Shown here: one piece after another, positions 1 through 7,057 of the stretch | Position numbering within the stretch: position 1 is the stretch's first letter | Layout of the letters: each line of letters starts with the position of its first letter | Origin: Dethiosulfovibrio sp. | Lineage (GTDB): Bacteria > Synergistota > Synergistia > Synergistales > Dethiosulfovibrionaceae | DNA: 9,761 bases | Assembly: GCA_028709985.1 (NCBI GenBank) | Contig: JAQUTB010000038.1 | Location: 1 to 9,761, forward strand | Direction: 5' to 3' | The notes under the pieces: generated by a model | Databases searched by the model: none | The model's input: only the letters and a program-made list of their open reading frames with translations | What the model was told of the DNA's origin: nothing | Translations under genes and position numbers: made by a program

Positions 1-600
1 ACTGTAGAGATCGAATCGGTTCCGTGGCTCAAGATGACCTTGCCCCGTACCTCTTTGGAGTCGGACCTTTCCGACATGGTCCAGGAGACGACCACAAGGA
101 TAACCGAGGCATACAGGGCGGCTTCCTCCATAATATCGGGAGCCGGATCGGAGACACTGGCACTGGCCAACTTCATAGTCGGTCAAAACGGTAAAATACC
201 TCACTCGACCGCCATAAAGCAGGCCAGCGCCTTCATAAGGTACAGCAGGGTATACGGCGTCCCCCTGGATGTAGCGGTGGCGGTGGCCAACACCGAAAGC
301 CACTTCAACCCAGACGCAAAAAGCTCCCATGGATCGGCTGGAGTTATGCAGGTTACATGGAAAATTCACAAAGACACCCTTCTTTTTCATGATTTTAAAG
401 AGGAGAGCGATCTTCACGATCCGGCGCTTGGGATAAAGGCCGGATGTATCGTGCTGTCAGGGTATATATCCTCCAACAAAACCCTTAAGACGGCCCTTGG
501 GCGATATTACGGAGGATCGCCCGAGGTCTACTGGAGAAGGGTATCAAGAAACATCAAAAAATATGACATCTACGAGAAAAACAGACAAAGCTTAAACTGA
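1..600 (+). CDS. Lytic transglycosylase (SLT-domain) protein, 5' end outside window
   Basis: This is probably a peptidoglycan lytic transglycosylase, which cleaves the MurNAc-GlcNAc bond in the cell wall. Numbering from the ATG at base 34, the SLT-like core runs from about residue 65 to 175. It contains TESHFNP with the candidate catalytic Glu88, then GSAGVMQV (100-107, the usual GAxGLMQ motif), a DPALGIKAG segment (129-137), and ALGRYYGGSP (154-163) in the place of the usual AYNAGP. The frame stays open from base 34 back to base 1 (11 more codons, no stop), and no Shine-Dalgarno sequence precedes that ATG. The true start, and any signal peptide or membrane anchor, therefore most likely lies left of the window. 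It is the only plus-strand gene and converges on panF with a 2-bp gap. The family assignment is good; the exact subfamily and substrate cannot be told. Confidence 0.8.
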   Translation, partial: TVEIESVPWLKMTLPRTSLESDLSDMVQETTTRITEAYRAASSIISGAGSETLALANFIVGQNGKIPHSTAIKQASAFIRYSRVYGVPLDVAVAVANTESHFNPDAKSSHGSAGVMQVTWKIHKDTLLFHDFKEESDLHDPALGIKAGCIVLSGYISSNKTLKTALGRYYGGSPEVYWRRVSRNIKKYDIYEKNRQSLN

Positions 601-602
601 CC

Positions 603-2081
603 CTATCTGTTCCAGAAAAGATCTATCACTTCGTCACTGGACCTTTTGGTCATCAAGCTAACAGCGACAAAGACCACCAGGGCTATGGCGAGGGTCGGCA
701 CTATGACGTTCATCCCCATAAACTGCTTTACACTGGAGACCATGAACATATAGGACCCTACTCCCACCACCATAGAGGCCAGCGCCCCCTGGGCGTTGGC
801 CCTTTTCCAGTAGAGCCCCAAGACCAGAGGCCAGAGGAAGGCCGCCTGCATCCCACCAAAGGCGAATATGTTTATCCATACAATCAGCTCAGGAGGCTGG
901 ATCGCCGCCAGAAAGACTATAACTCCCAATATGGCGGTCGAAGCCAGGCTCATGGTCTTTATTTTCCTCATTCCCCCCTCGCGGGAGACGGCCTTTGGGT
1001 CGACGTAGTTCACGTATATGTCCTTGACTATGGTCGCAGAGGCGAGTATGAGCTGAGAGTCGATGGTGGACATAACCCCAGCCAGAGGACCGGCCAGGAA
1101 TACCCCCGCTATCACAGGCGGAAGCACCTTAAGGGACAGTATGGGCATTATAGTGTCTCCCACGGTTATATCCGGCACGATAGCCCTCCCCAAAGCGCCA
1201 CAAAGGTGCATTCCCAACATGACGAAGGAGATAACGAAGGTCCCTATGACCATTGCCTGATGCATGGACTTAGAGTCGCTGTATCCCATACAGCGGACCG
1301 CAGTGTGAGGTAGTCCTATTATCCCAAAGCAGACCAACACCCAGAAGGACATTATAAAGGGCTTGGATATAAATCCCCCTGGACCGTAGGGGGTTATTAG
1401 GGCTGGATCTATGTCCTTCAGCTTCATGACTATCGATTCCATCCCACCTCCCATCGATACTACGCCTATCAGAAGCGCCGCCGTGCCGACTATCATCACC
1501 ACTCCCTGGAGCGCGTCGGTCAGGGCGACGGCCCTGAATCCTCCGACTGTGGTATAAAGTATCACAGTCAAGGCAAAAATACCCAAACCCCAGTTATAGG
1601 AGAGCCCCGTCATTCCCTGAAACAGCCTGGCTCCACCTATGAATTGGGCTGTCATGGCCGCCACGAAGTAGGCCAAAAGGCTCATAGACGCCGCTATAAC
1701 CACCCAAGGGCTGGAGTATCTGGCTCTTAACACCTCGTTAACTGTGACTGCGTTGATCCTCCTGGAGATTATGGCAAACTTTTTTCCTAGAACCCCCAGG
1801 GTCAGCCAGGCGGTCGGAACCTGTATCATCGACAGAAGGACCCATCCAAGCCCCATCTTATAGGCCACACCTGGTCCACCTATGAAACTGCTGGCGCTGG
1901 TATAGGTTGCGACCAGTGTCATGGCGAGGACAAAACCCCCCATTCCCCTGCTTCCGATAAAATATTCCTCTATGAAATTACCCGACTGAGAGAGTTTTTT
2001 GCTGCACATAACTGCCATAACGTATATCACAATGAGGTATATCCCCACAGGGACCATAACGGAGACGTTTAGATCACTCAC
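603..2081 (-). CDS. panF: Sodium/pantothenate symporter PanF
   Basis: PanF imports pantothenate (vitamin B5, the coenzyme A precursor) with Na+ across the cytoplasmic membrane and belongs to the solute:sodium symporter (SSS) family. The 492-residue length is close to E. coli PanF (about 483). Long stretches match what I remember of that protein: GSRGMGGFVLAMTL (43-56), ASSFIGGPG (63-71), AMTAQFIGGARL (142-153), SFWVLVCFGIIGLPHTAVRC (245-264) and WPLVLGLYWKRANAQGAL near the C-terminus. The SSS signature is GGFRAVALTDALQG (180-193), and a conserved STIDSQ (338-343) lies in a late helix. About 13 hydrophobic segments are visible. The start is GTG, chosen because a GGGAGGA ribosome site (2090-2096) lies 8 nt upstream. 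The first 8 bp overlap the end of yhdT, so translation is probably coupled. No terminator is visible after the stop. Confidence 0.95.
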   Translation of the reverse strand: MSDLNVSVMVPVGIYLIVIYVMAVMCSKKLSQSGNFIEEYFIGSRGMGGFVLAMTLVATYTSASSFIGGPGVAYKMGLGWVLLSMIQVPTAWLTLGVLGKKFAIISRRINAVTVNEVLRARYSSPWVVIAASMSLLAYFVAAMTAQFIGGARLFQGMTGLSYNWGLGIFALTVILYTTVGGFRAVALTDALQGVVMIVGTAALLIGVVSMGGGMESIVMKLKDIDPALITPYGPGGFISKPFIMSFWVLVCFGIIGLPHTAVRCMGYSDSKSMHQAMVIGTFVISFVMLGMHLCGALGRAIVPDITVGDTIMPILSLKVLPPVIAGVFLAGPLAGVMSTIDSQLILASATIVKDIYVNYVDPKAVSREGGMRKIKTMSLASTAILGVIVFLAAIQPPELIVWINIFAFGGMQAAFLWPLVLGLYWKRANAQGALASMVVGVGSYMFMVSSVKQFMGMNVIVPTLAIALVVFVAVSLMTKRSSDEVIDLFWNR

Positions 2082-2343
2082 CTTGTTCGTCCTCCCTCGA
2101 GTCTAGGCTTACAGGCCTGAATAGCACCTTCACCATAACCCACGCCAAAACACAGAACGTAAATGGCCCCAGGACCGAGCTGAAGAAAAACCACCCAGGC
2201 AACCCCATCACGAAGTTAAACGAGCTGGGATCCTCTGGCGTGCCGTGGTAGGCAAAACCGTACCACCAAAGAAGATAAAGCAGCGCAAGCGAGACAGAAC
2301 ACAACGCCTCGAACCTGGCTATCTTAAAGCGCCTATCCTCCAT
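2074..2343 (-). CDS. yhdT: YhdT-family (DUF997) small membrane protein
   Basis: This 89-residue integral membrane protein matches the YhdT/DUF997 family. It shows a basic N-terminus ending in ARFEAL, a first hydrophobic helix with LLYLLWWYGFAY (21-32), a short loop with PEDPSSFNF, the family hallmark GLPGWFFFSS (47-56), and a second helix to about residue 75 followed by a charged tail. Members are typically encoded directly ahead of panF, as here, where the stop overlaps the panF start (GTGAGTGA, 2074-2081). By analogy with other two-gene sodium symporters it may be an accessory subunit of PanF; that role is inferred. The ATG is supported by AAGGAGGA at 2354-2361, with a 10-nt spacer. The 60-bp upstream gap holds the parS site, so any promoter for this pair would lie within or before it; I see no clear -35/-10 pair. 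Confidence 0.85.
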   Translation of the reverse strand: MEDRRFKIARFEALCSVSLALLYLLWWYGFAYHGTPEDPSSFNFVMGLPGWFFFSSVLGPFTFCVLAWVMVKVLFRPVSLDSREDEQGE

Positions 2344-2381
2344 CTTTCATCTCTCCTCCTTCATCCCCATCTAGGGGGCAA

Positions 2382-2401
2382 ATTGTTTCACGTGAAACAA
2401 T
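2382..2401. other. parS: parS centromere site (ParB binding site)
   Basis: A perfect 20-bp palindrome contains TGTTTCACGTGAAACA at 2384-2399, which matches the bacterial parS consensus TGTTNCACGTGAAACA at every position. ParB (Spo0J) is known to bind such sites near oriC, spread along DNA, and recruit ParA and SMC for origin segregation. The CACGTG centre separates it from the Noc-binding site, whose core is CCCGGG. It starts 2 bp beyond the stop codon of the upstream exported-protein gene and lies about 6 kb from the DnaA boxes, on the dnaN side. parA and parB are not in the window. Confidence 0.93.
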
Positions 2402-2403
2402 CC

Positions 2404-3123
2404 TCACAACCTCGGTATCCACAGGGGATCCTCCCTGTCTACAACCTGATAGATACGTCCCGACGGCCTGTCCCAGCAGTAGGGGCCGTTTGACGATGGC
2501 ACTCCTAATCCGTCCAAAAACTGCATCCCCCTGGAGACAGCGGAGCTCTGGGATATGTTTCCCCTCACCGGAGCGGCAAGAGGGAGGGTTCCCACTATAT
2601 GGGACGGCTCCCAAAATCCCGTCATGTGTTCCATCTCCACGAGAGATGCCAAAACCGAGGACATGTCCTCTGGAAGGGACGTCAGAAAAAGGTGTTTTGC
2701 CCTGGACGATGATCCAAAGGAGACCAGTATCGAGGCGGCAAGGGATGACCCTCCGTCCAGGTCCATCAGCGATTTCACCGAAACAAAAACTGCGTCGACC
2801 GCCATCAGCGATTTTGGAACCAGTGACGGATGTAAGAACCCTCCGATTTCCTCCCATCGGGACGGATCCCCGTCTGGATAGAGGGCCTCCATCAGGGCAA
2901 GGCCTCGAGACGCCCTTTCTCTGGGAGTTCCATCCCACAGGGACCTCCAAAGCTCAAGCTCTCCCACATGGGAGACCTCAGACAGGAGCTCTGCCTTTAG
3001 CGAGTCAGCCTCAGCCTGGTCAGTTTCCCTGCTTAAACTTCGTTGGACCATGGAGTCGTACCTATCCTGCCACCCGAAAGCGGTAGAGGAACACAGACAC
3101 AACAGCAACACAAACCACCTCAC
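2404..3123 (-). CDS. Exported protein of unknown function
   Basis: I do not recognise this 239-residue protein. Residues 1-17 form a short but typical Sec signal peptide: MRW, a hydrophobic core FVLLLCLCSS, then TAFG with likely cleavage before W18. The Cys residues at 9 and 11 are inside the core and lack a proper lipobox, so a lipoprotein is unlikely. The mature part is acidic and mostly helical-looking from 20 to 175, with Ser-rich segments (126-140, 191-197), and ends in a Pro/Trp-containing tail with one Cys (216). No repeat, catalytic motif or membrane helix stands out. The GTG start is chosen because a near-perfect Shine-Dalgarno AGGAGGTG sits 5 nt upstream and because it directly precedes the signal peptide. 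It follows dciA by 18 bp and is followed by parS. Overlapping open frames on both strands are judged to be shadows. Confidence 0.75.
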   Translation of the reverse strand: MRWFVLLLCLCSSTAFGWQDRYDSMVQRSLSRETDQAEADSLKAELLSEVSHVGELELWRSLWDGTPRERASRGLALMEALYPDGDPSRWEEIGGFLHPSLVPKSLMAVDAVFVSVKSLMDLDGGSSLAASILVSFGSSSRAKHLFLTSLPEDMSSVLASLVEMEHMTGFWEPSHIVGTLPLAAPVRGNISQSSAVSRGMQFLDGLGVPSSNGPYCWDRPSGRIYQVVDREDPLWIPRL

Positions 3124-3128
3124 GAAAA

Positions 3129-3136
3129 CACCTCCT
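3129..3136 (-). promoter_or_regulatory. Strong ribosome binding site fixing a GTG start
   Basis: AGGAGGTG on the minus strand lies 5 nt before the GTG at 3123. It is the best Shine-Dalgarno match I noticed in the window and decides the start of the exported-protein gene, which has no ATG near its signal peptide. Confidence 0.75.
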
Positions 3137-3141
3137 CAATT

Positions 3142-3612
3142 TTAATTTTTAGACGGAAATTTTTTCATGTAAGTTGCCATCAATCTGGCTAGAGCCTCTG
3201 CCACATCCTCGTCCTCTATTTTGTCCGAGGTGTAGTTAAGACAGGCTTGGATAGAGGCCTTGGACGGCTCTACCCTGTATGGAGCCGGAGCTGGACGCTC
3301 TTTTTGGACCTCTATACGCCCCACCACGACCCTGAAGCCCTTTATGCCGATCCTCCATCTGCTCTCTATCCTTGTGATAAGGCCTCCTGCTTTCATGTCC
3401 AGGACCTTTGCCACAGAGGGGGTGAGGCAGACCACCACTAAAACGTCCCTCTCTATGCTGACCGGCCTGCTCTTGCTGCCCAGGTTCGGCCCAGCTACCC
3501 ACTCCCACTCCCTCACCATCTCCGCTATTGTCATGGCGATGGAAAGTCCCTGTGGGATCCTTTTGGGTATGAGCGATCCTAGACTCTCTATACCGCTTTT
3601 TCGTCTGGACAT
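3142..3612 (-). CDS. dciA: DUF721 / DciA-like protein (candidate helicase operator)
   Basis: This 156-residue protein carries a DUF721-type domain at about residues 27-100. It has the WEWVAGPNLGSKSRPVSI segment (36-53; family pattern W..vvG..la..s.p..l), a hydrophobic strand DVLVVVCLTPSVAKVL (56-71) and a following LITRIESRW helix. DciA is known as the widespread replicative-helicase loading factor in bacteria that lack the phage-derived DnaC/DnaI loaders. Finding it in the dnaA-dnaN-recF-mnmG cluster supports that role, but DUF721 proteins are divergent and function here is inferred. The C-terminal part (residues 105-156) is Pro-rich, then helical and charged, and unlike the core. The start overlaps the end of mnmG by 25 bp. 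AGGAG (3619-3623), 6 nt upstream and inside mnmG, supports this ATG and suggests coupled translation. Confidence 0.78.
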   Translation of the reverse strand: MSRRKSGIESLGSLIPKRIPQGLSIAMTIAEMVREWEWVAGPNLGSKSRPVSIERDVLVVVCLTPSVAKVLDMKAGGLITRIESRWRIGIKGFRVVVGRIEVQKERPAPAPYRVEPSKASIQACLNYTSDKIEDEDVAEALARLMATYMKKFPSKN

Positions 3613-5477
3613 TTCCTTCTCCTGACCGATAGAGCCAGGGACAGAAGCTGAAGGTCGGTCGGAGTGACGCCGGATATCCTTCCGGCCTGTCCCAGCGTCC
3701 TAGGCCTTATGGACTCCAGCTTCTCCAGGCTCTCGGCCAACATCCCACTGAGGGATCTGTAATCAAAATCGTCAGGAATGATCAAGCTCTCCATACCCTC
3801 TATTTTAGCGACGGTCCTCTCCTGACGGGCCACGTAGCCGGCGTACTTGACCTCTATCTCGACCCTCCTGGTTATGGATCGATCCTCCTCGGGGGATTCC
3901 ACGTGTCTGCTGATGAGATCGTAAGTGACGTTAGGCCTCCTCAGAAGCTCCGCCGCCGTTACGGAACGGTCTATGGGAGGCTCTCCCACCGAGTATAGGT
4001 CCGAGTTTATGGAGTCGTTCGGCGAGATGCGAACTTTGTCCATCCTGCGAACCTCCCTGTCCAGTGAGTCCCAGGTCTTCTGTAGCGCCGACCATCTTTC
4101 GTCGTCGATGAGGCCCAGCTTTCTGCCGATAGGGGCTAGCCTCCTGTCGGCGTTGTCGTGCCTCATGAGGAGCCTGTACTCGCATCGGCTGGTCAACATC
4201 CTGTAGGGCTCTTTCGTCCCCTTTGTCACGAGATCGTCTATGAGGACGCCTATGTAGGCCTGATGCCTTCCGAGGACTATGGGCTCCTCGTCCCTCATGG
4301 TCAAAACAGCGTTGACACCGGCCATAAAGCCCTGAACCGCCGCCTCCTCGTAGCCGGAGGTCCCGTTTATCTGTCCCGCCAGGAAAAGCCCCTTGATGGA
4401 CTTTGTCTCAAGCCACGGATTCAGCTGGGTCGGATCGACGTAGTCGTACTCTATGGCGTAGCCTGGCCTCATTATCCTGACGTTCTCGCAGCCTGGCAGT
4501 TTTTTAGATATCTGAACCTGTACGTCGTAAGGGAGGCTGGATGAGAAGTTCTGGATGTATATCTCCTTGCTGCCCCTGGAAACTGGCTCGAAAAATATGG
4601 GATGGCTGTCCTTATCGGGAAACTGCATAACCTTGGACTCTATTGAAGGACAGTATCTCGGACCGGTCCCTATTATATTTCCCGACTTAATCGGGGACCT
4701 CTCTATGTTTTCGAGTATGATGTCGTGAATTTTCCTGTTTGTCCTGCCTATCCCACAGGTCATCTCCCTGTAGACCCTGGGCTCGTCCCAAAGGTCCATG
4801 GCCTGAGGCTCTATCTCCCCCTCCTGTATCTCCAGGGCGCTCCAATCGATGGAGTCGGAGTGAAACCTGGGAGGAGTTCCTGTCTTGAGCCGTCCCATCC
4901 TGAACCCCAGATCTCTCAGCGATTCGCTAAGTCCGTGGGCCGGTATCTGACCAAGAGGACCGGAGGAGAAGTTAACGTCTCCTATGTGGACCCTGCCGTC
5001 CAGATATGTCCCGGTGGTCAATATCACGGCCCTGCCGGAATAGCTGAGCCCGTAGAGGGTCTTCACCCCAGTGACCCTTCCATTGGACACTACCAGGCTG
5101 ACAACCGTATCCTGATGAAGCTCCAGGTTGGGGCAGTTCTCCAGCACCCGGCGATAATGACGGTGATAGTCGTGGAGGTCGCACTGAGCCCTCAGAGCCC
5201 TCACAGCCGGTCCCTTGGACGTGTTAAGCCATCTCATCATCAGGGCCGATTCGTCCGTGGCCCTGGCCTGTTCGCCACCGAGAGCTGATATTTCCCTTAT
5301 CAGATGGCCCTTAGCCGGTCCGCCTATGGAAGGGTTGCAGGGCATCAGGGCGATGTTATCCAGATATAGGTTCAAAAGTATCGTCCTCTTGCCCATCCTG
5401 GCGGAGGCCAGGGCCGCCTCGCACCCTCCATGTCCCGCACCAACCACTATAACGTCGAAGACGTCGGTTTTTATCAT
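3588..5477 (-). CDS. mnmG: tRNA U34 carboxymethylaminomethyl-modifying enzyme MnmG (GidA)
   Basis: MnmG is an FAD protein that works in the cytoplasm with the GTPase MnmE to build (carboxymethyl)aminomethyl groups on wobble uridine 34 of certain tRNAs. At 629 residues it has the usual length. Visible motifs are the FAD-binding GAGHGGCEAA (13-22), MPCNPSIGGPAKGHL (45-59) with conserved Cys47, RLKTGTPPR (196-204), RYCPSIESKVMQF (274-286) with the second conserved Cys276, GLFLAGQINGTSGYEEAAVQG (363-383) and SRCEYRLLMRHDNADRRL in the C-terminal half. The terminal helical domain ends with RISGVTPTDLQLLSLAL, the MnmE/tRNA-contact region. The ATG is separated from the previous stop by one codon (TAA GCC ATG); AGAGGAG at 5492-5498 is a rather distant (14 nt) ribosome site. 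Neither mnmE nor rsmG (gidB) is adjacent, unlike in many bacteria. Confidence 0.97.
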   Translation of the reverse strand: MIKTDVFDVIVVGAGHGGCEAALASARMGKRTILLNLYLDNIALMPCNPSIGGPAKGHLIREISALGGEQARATDESALMMRWLNTSKGPAVRALRAQCDLHDYHRHYRRVLENCPNLELHQDTVVSLVVSNGRVTGVKTLYGLSYSGRAVILTTGTYLDGRVHIGDVNFSSGPLGQIPAHGLSESLRDLGFRMGRLKTGTPPRFHSDSIDWSALEIQEGEIEPQAMDLWDEPRVYREMTCGIGRTNRKIHDIILENIERSPIKSGNIIGTGPRYCPSIESKVMQFPDKDSHPIFFEPVSRGSKEIYIQNFSSSLPYDVQVQISKKLPGCENVRIMRPGYAIEYDYVDPTQLNPWLETKSIKGLFLAGQINGTSGYEEAAVQGFMAGVNAVLTMRDEEPIVLGRHQAYIGVLIDDLVTKGTKEPYRMLTSRCEYRLLMRHDNADRRLAPIGRKLGLIDDERWSALQKTWDSLDREVRRMDKVRISPNDSINSDLYSVGEPPIDRSVTAAELLRRPNVTYDLISRHVESPEEDRSITRRVEIEVKYAGYVARQERTVAKIEGMESLIIPDDFDYRSLSGMLAESLEKLESIRPRTLGQAGRISGVTPTDLQLLSLALSVRRRKCPDEKAV

Positions 5478-5480
5478 GGC

Positions 5481-5990
5481 TTATTCTTTTGCTCCTCTAA
5501 AATCGTATGTCAAAACAGTAGTGTGTCCAGTTATAGATCTACCGTCGCAGGATAGGGTTATGGTTACCCCATCCTGTGACCAAACCTGTGTCTCCCCTCC
5601 TGCGTGGGATTCGACCTTTCTCTCGTAGCCGTATTTGGACCTCAACTTCAGTGAGAGCTCGGAGTAGTTTCCAAGCATATCCCCTACGTCCTGGCTTGTG
5701 GGACCGTCTTTTTTCAAAAAGAAAAACTGAAACATCGACAGGCTGTCACCGTCGAACTCGGCCCTTATGGAACAGGGCCTGTCGAAAAACACCCCGTCAA
5801 AGAGTGTCTCTCGGCGTTTTCCCATGTCCATGGCGGACAGGTCCAGCCTAAGGGTGCAGCCCCTCTCTGTCATGGCGGATAAAACCGAGTCGAACCTTGA
5901 TCCACCTGGTATCCCCCAGACAGAGGGAGCAGCCATGGCCGATCCATGTAGCAAAAGGGACGCTAAAACAGCTAAGATTATTTTATTCAT
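5481..5990 (-). CDS. Small exported protein of unknown function
   Basis: I do not recognise this 169-residue protein. It begins with a clean Sec signal peptide: MNK, a hydrophobic core IILAVLASLLLHG, then SAMA with likely cleavage before A21, giving a mature protein of about 149 residues. The mature start APSVWGIPGGSRFDSVLSAM resembles the WGxxxG opening seen in several small periplasmic proteins. Three Cys residues (45, 73, 148) could allow one disulphide. Alternating strands such as SIRAEFDGDSLSMFQFFFLKK (74-94) suggest a beta-rich fold. The ATG lies 5 bp after the recF stop; its ribosome site AAAGGA overlaps the last recF codons. It ends 3 bp before mnmG, so it is probably read in the same transcript as recF and mnmG. 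A cell-envelope role is likely from the signal peptide; nothing more specific can be supported. Confidence 0.8.
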   Translation of the reverse strand: MNKIILAVLASLLLHGSAMAAPSVWGIPGGSRFDSVLSAMTERGCTLRLDLSAMDMGKRRETLFDGVFFDRPCSIRAEFDGDSLSMFQFFFLKKDGPTSQDVGDMLGNYSELSLKLRSKYGYERKVESHAGGETQVWSQDGVTITLSCDGRSITGHTTVLTYDFRGAKE

Positions 5991-5995
5991 GAGAA

Positions 5996-7054
5996 TTAAT
6001 CCTTTCGTTTAAAGGTCCCGTCCCCAGCGATCCACAAAGTTCCGGGCCAGTCCATATCCTCCTCCGCAGTAGCAGCTATGACCTGCCATCCAAGGCTTGA
6101 TAAGGTGTCGACCGTTATACGACGGCCCTCCCGATCCAGCTCGGAGGCCACCTCGTCCAGCAAAAGTATAGGTTTTCTCCTGAGTTTGGTCTGGACCGCC
6201 CATCCTGCCGCTATAACCAGGGATAGTGAGGCCCTCCTCCTCTGTCCCCTGCTGAAGGCTGAGGAGGCGGCAATGCCGTTGGAGGTTATCCTGAACTCGT
6301 CCCTGTGAGGTCCCACCAGAGGCCTGCGAGATCCCCTCTCCCTCCTGGCGTGTCTCTCCACCGAAAGGCGGTAATCCTCCTCACCGTCCTCCAAGAGCCC
6401 TCCACCACCTCTCTCCATCGAAAAGGACATAGGGCCTGGAGGAAGGGACAAAGAGGCCTCCAGGCCCATTCCTATGGCCTTAACGGCCCTCTCTCTACAA
6501 CCCCATATCCACGATGCTATAGGGGCTATTGCCTTGTCGGCTATCTCCGTGACCCTGCCTGACTCCAACAGGGCCTTTTTATGGGATATAGCCCTTCTGT
6601 ATTCGGTGAGTCTGAGAGCGTAGAGGGGGTAGATTATGGCACAGAGGACGTCTATGAACCTCCTTCTGACCGAGGGAGATCCCTCCAGAAGAGCCAGGTC
6701 GCCCGGGAGGAAGGATAGGGTCGGGACCTTTACCCTTATGCTTGAGCAATTGCTTCTCTTCCCGTCGCATTTCATGAAACACCTGGACGTGACAGAGCTC
6801 TGAATCAGAACCTCCTCTTCCCCCGATACCTGGGCCTGTAGAAAGCCCCTGCTCTCGTTTGAGCTCCAGTTGATGAGGTCGATCTTTCCCGCCTGTTTGA
6901 AAGGTCCCCAGCCAGAGAGGATGTTCAGGGTTTCGATAAGGTTGGTCTTGCCCGATCCGTTTGGACCGGATATCAGGTTTAGGCCATCGTCCCAGAGGAT
7001 CTTACCTGTGATTAGATTTTTAAAATTTACGCTTCCGGTCTCTTTAAAAAACAC
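5996..7054 (-). CDS. recF: DNA replication and repair protein RecF
   Basis: RecF is an SMC-like ABC ATPase that binds gapped DNA and, with RecO and RecR, helps load RecA at stalled or damaged forks. The 352-residue length is normal. Motifs in order: NFKNL (10-14, for the usual NFRNY), Walker A GPNGSGKTNLIE (30-41), SFLPGDLALLEGSPSVRRRFID (114-135), GPHRDEF (248-254), the ABC signature FSRGQRRRASLSL (267-279, where most RecF proteins have SQGQQR), and Walker B/D-loop PILLLDEVASELD (295-307). The start is GTG with no good Shine-Dalgarno. It lies in the same reading frame as dnaN, separated only by TAG GCC, so it probably depends on re-initiation after dnaN. No alternative start exists downstream before the conserved NFKNL and Walker A motifs. 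Confidence 0.95.
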   Translation of the reverse strand: MFFKETGSVNFKNLITGKILWDDGLNLISGPNGSGKTNLIETLNILSGWGPFKQAGKIDLINWSSNESRGFLQAQVSGEEEVLIQSSVTSRCFMKCDGKRSNCSSIRVKVPTLSFLPGDLALLEGSPSVRRRFIDVLCAIIYPLYALRLTEYRRAISHKKALLESGRVTEIADKAIAPIASWIWGCRERAVKAIGMGLEASLSLPPGPMSFSMERGGGGLLEDGEEDYRLSVERHARRERGSRRPLVGPHRDEFRITSNGIAASSAFSRGQRRRASLSLVIAAGWAVQTKLRRKPILLLDEVASELDREGRRITVDTLSSLGWQVIAATAEEDMDWPGTLWIAGDGTFKRKD

Positions 7055-7057
7055 GGC

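Noticed and set aside
2365..2377. CCCC-ATCTA-GGGG hairpin ahead of yhdT
   Set aside because: Only a 4-bp stem with no T-run; too weak to call a terminator or attenuator.
2415..2423. GTATCCACA near parS as a DnaA box
   Set aside because: One mismatch, isolated, and inside a coding end; such single hits are expected by chance.
2333..2950. A 205-codon minus-strand frame and long plus-strand frames (2490-3086, 2555-2881) over the exported-protein gene
   Set aside because: They lack a ribosome site, signal peptide or recognisable domain, overlap a frame with a strong ribosome site and signal peptide, and look like codon-bias shadows.
3900..3905. A second CACGTG as a possible parS site
   Set aside because: The flanks (GATTC and TCTGC) do not match the TGTTN and AAACA arms, and it lies inside mnmG.
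4725..5288. A 187-codon plus-strand open frame opposite mnmG
   Set aside because: It is antisense to strongly conserved MnmG motifs and its protein has no recognisable features.
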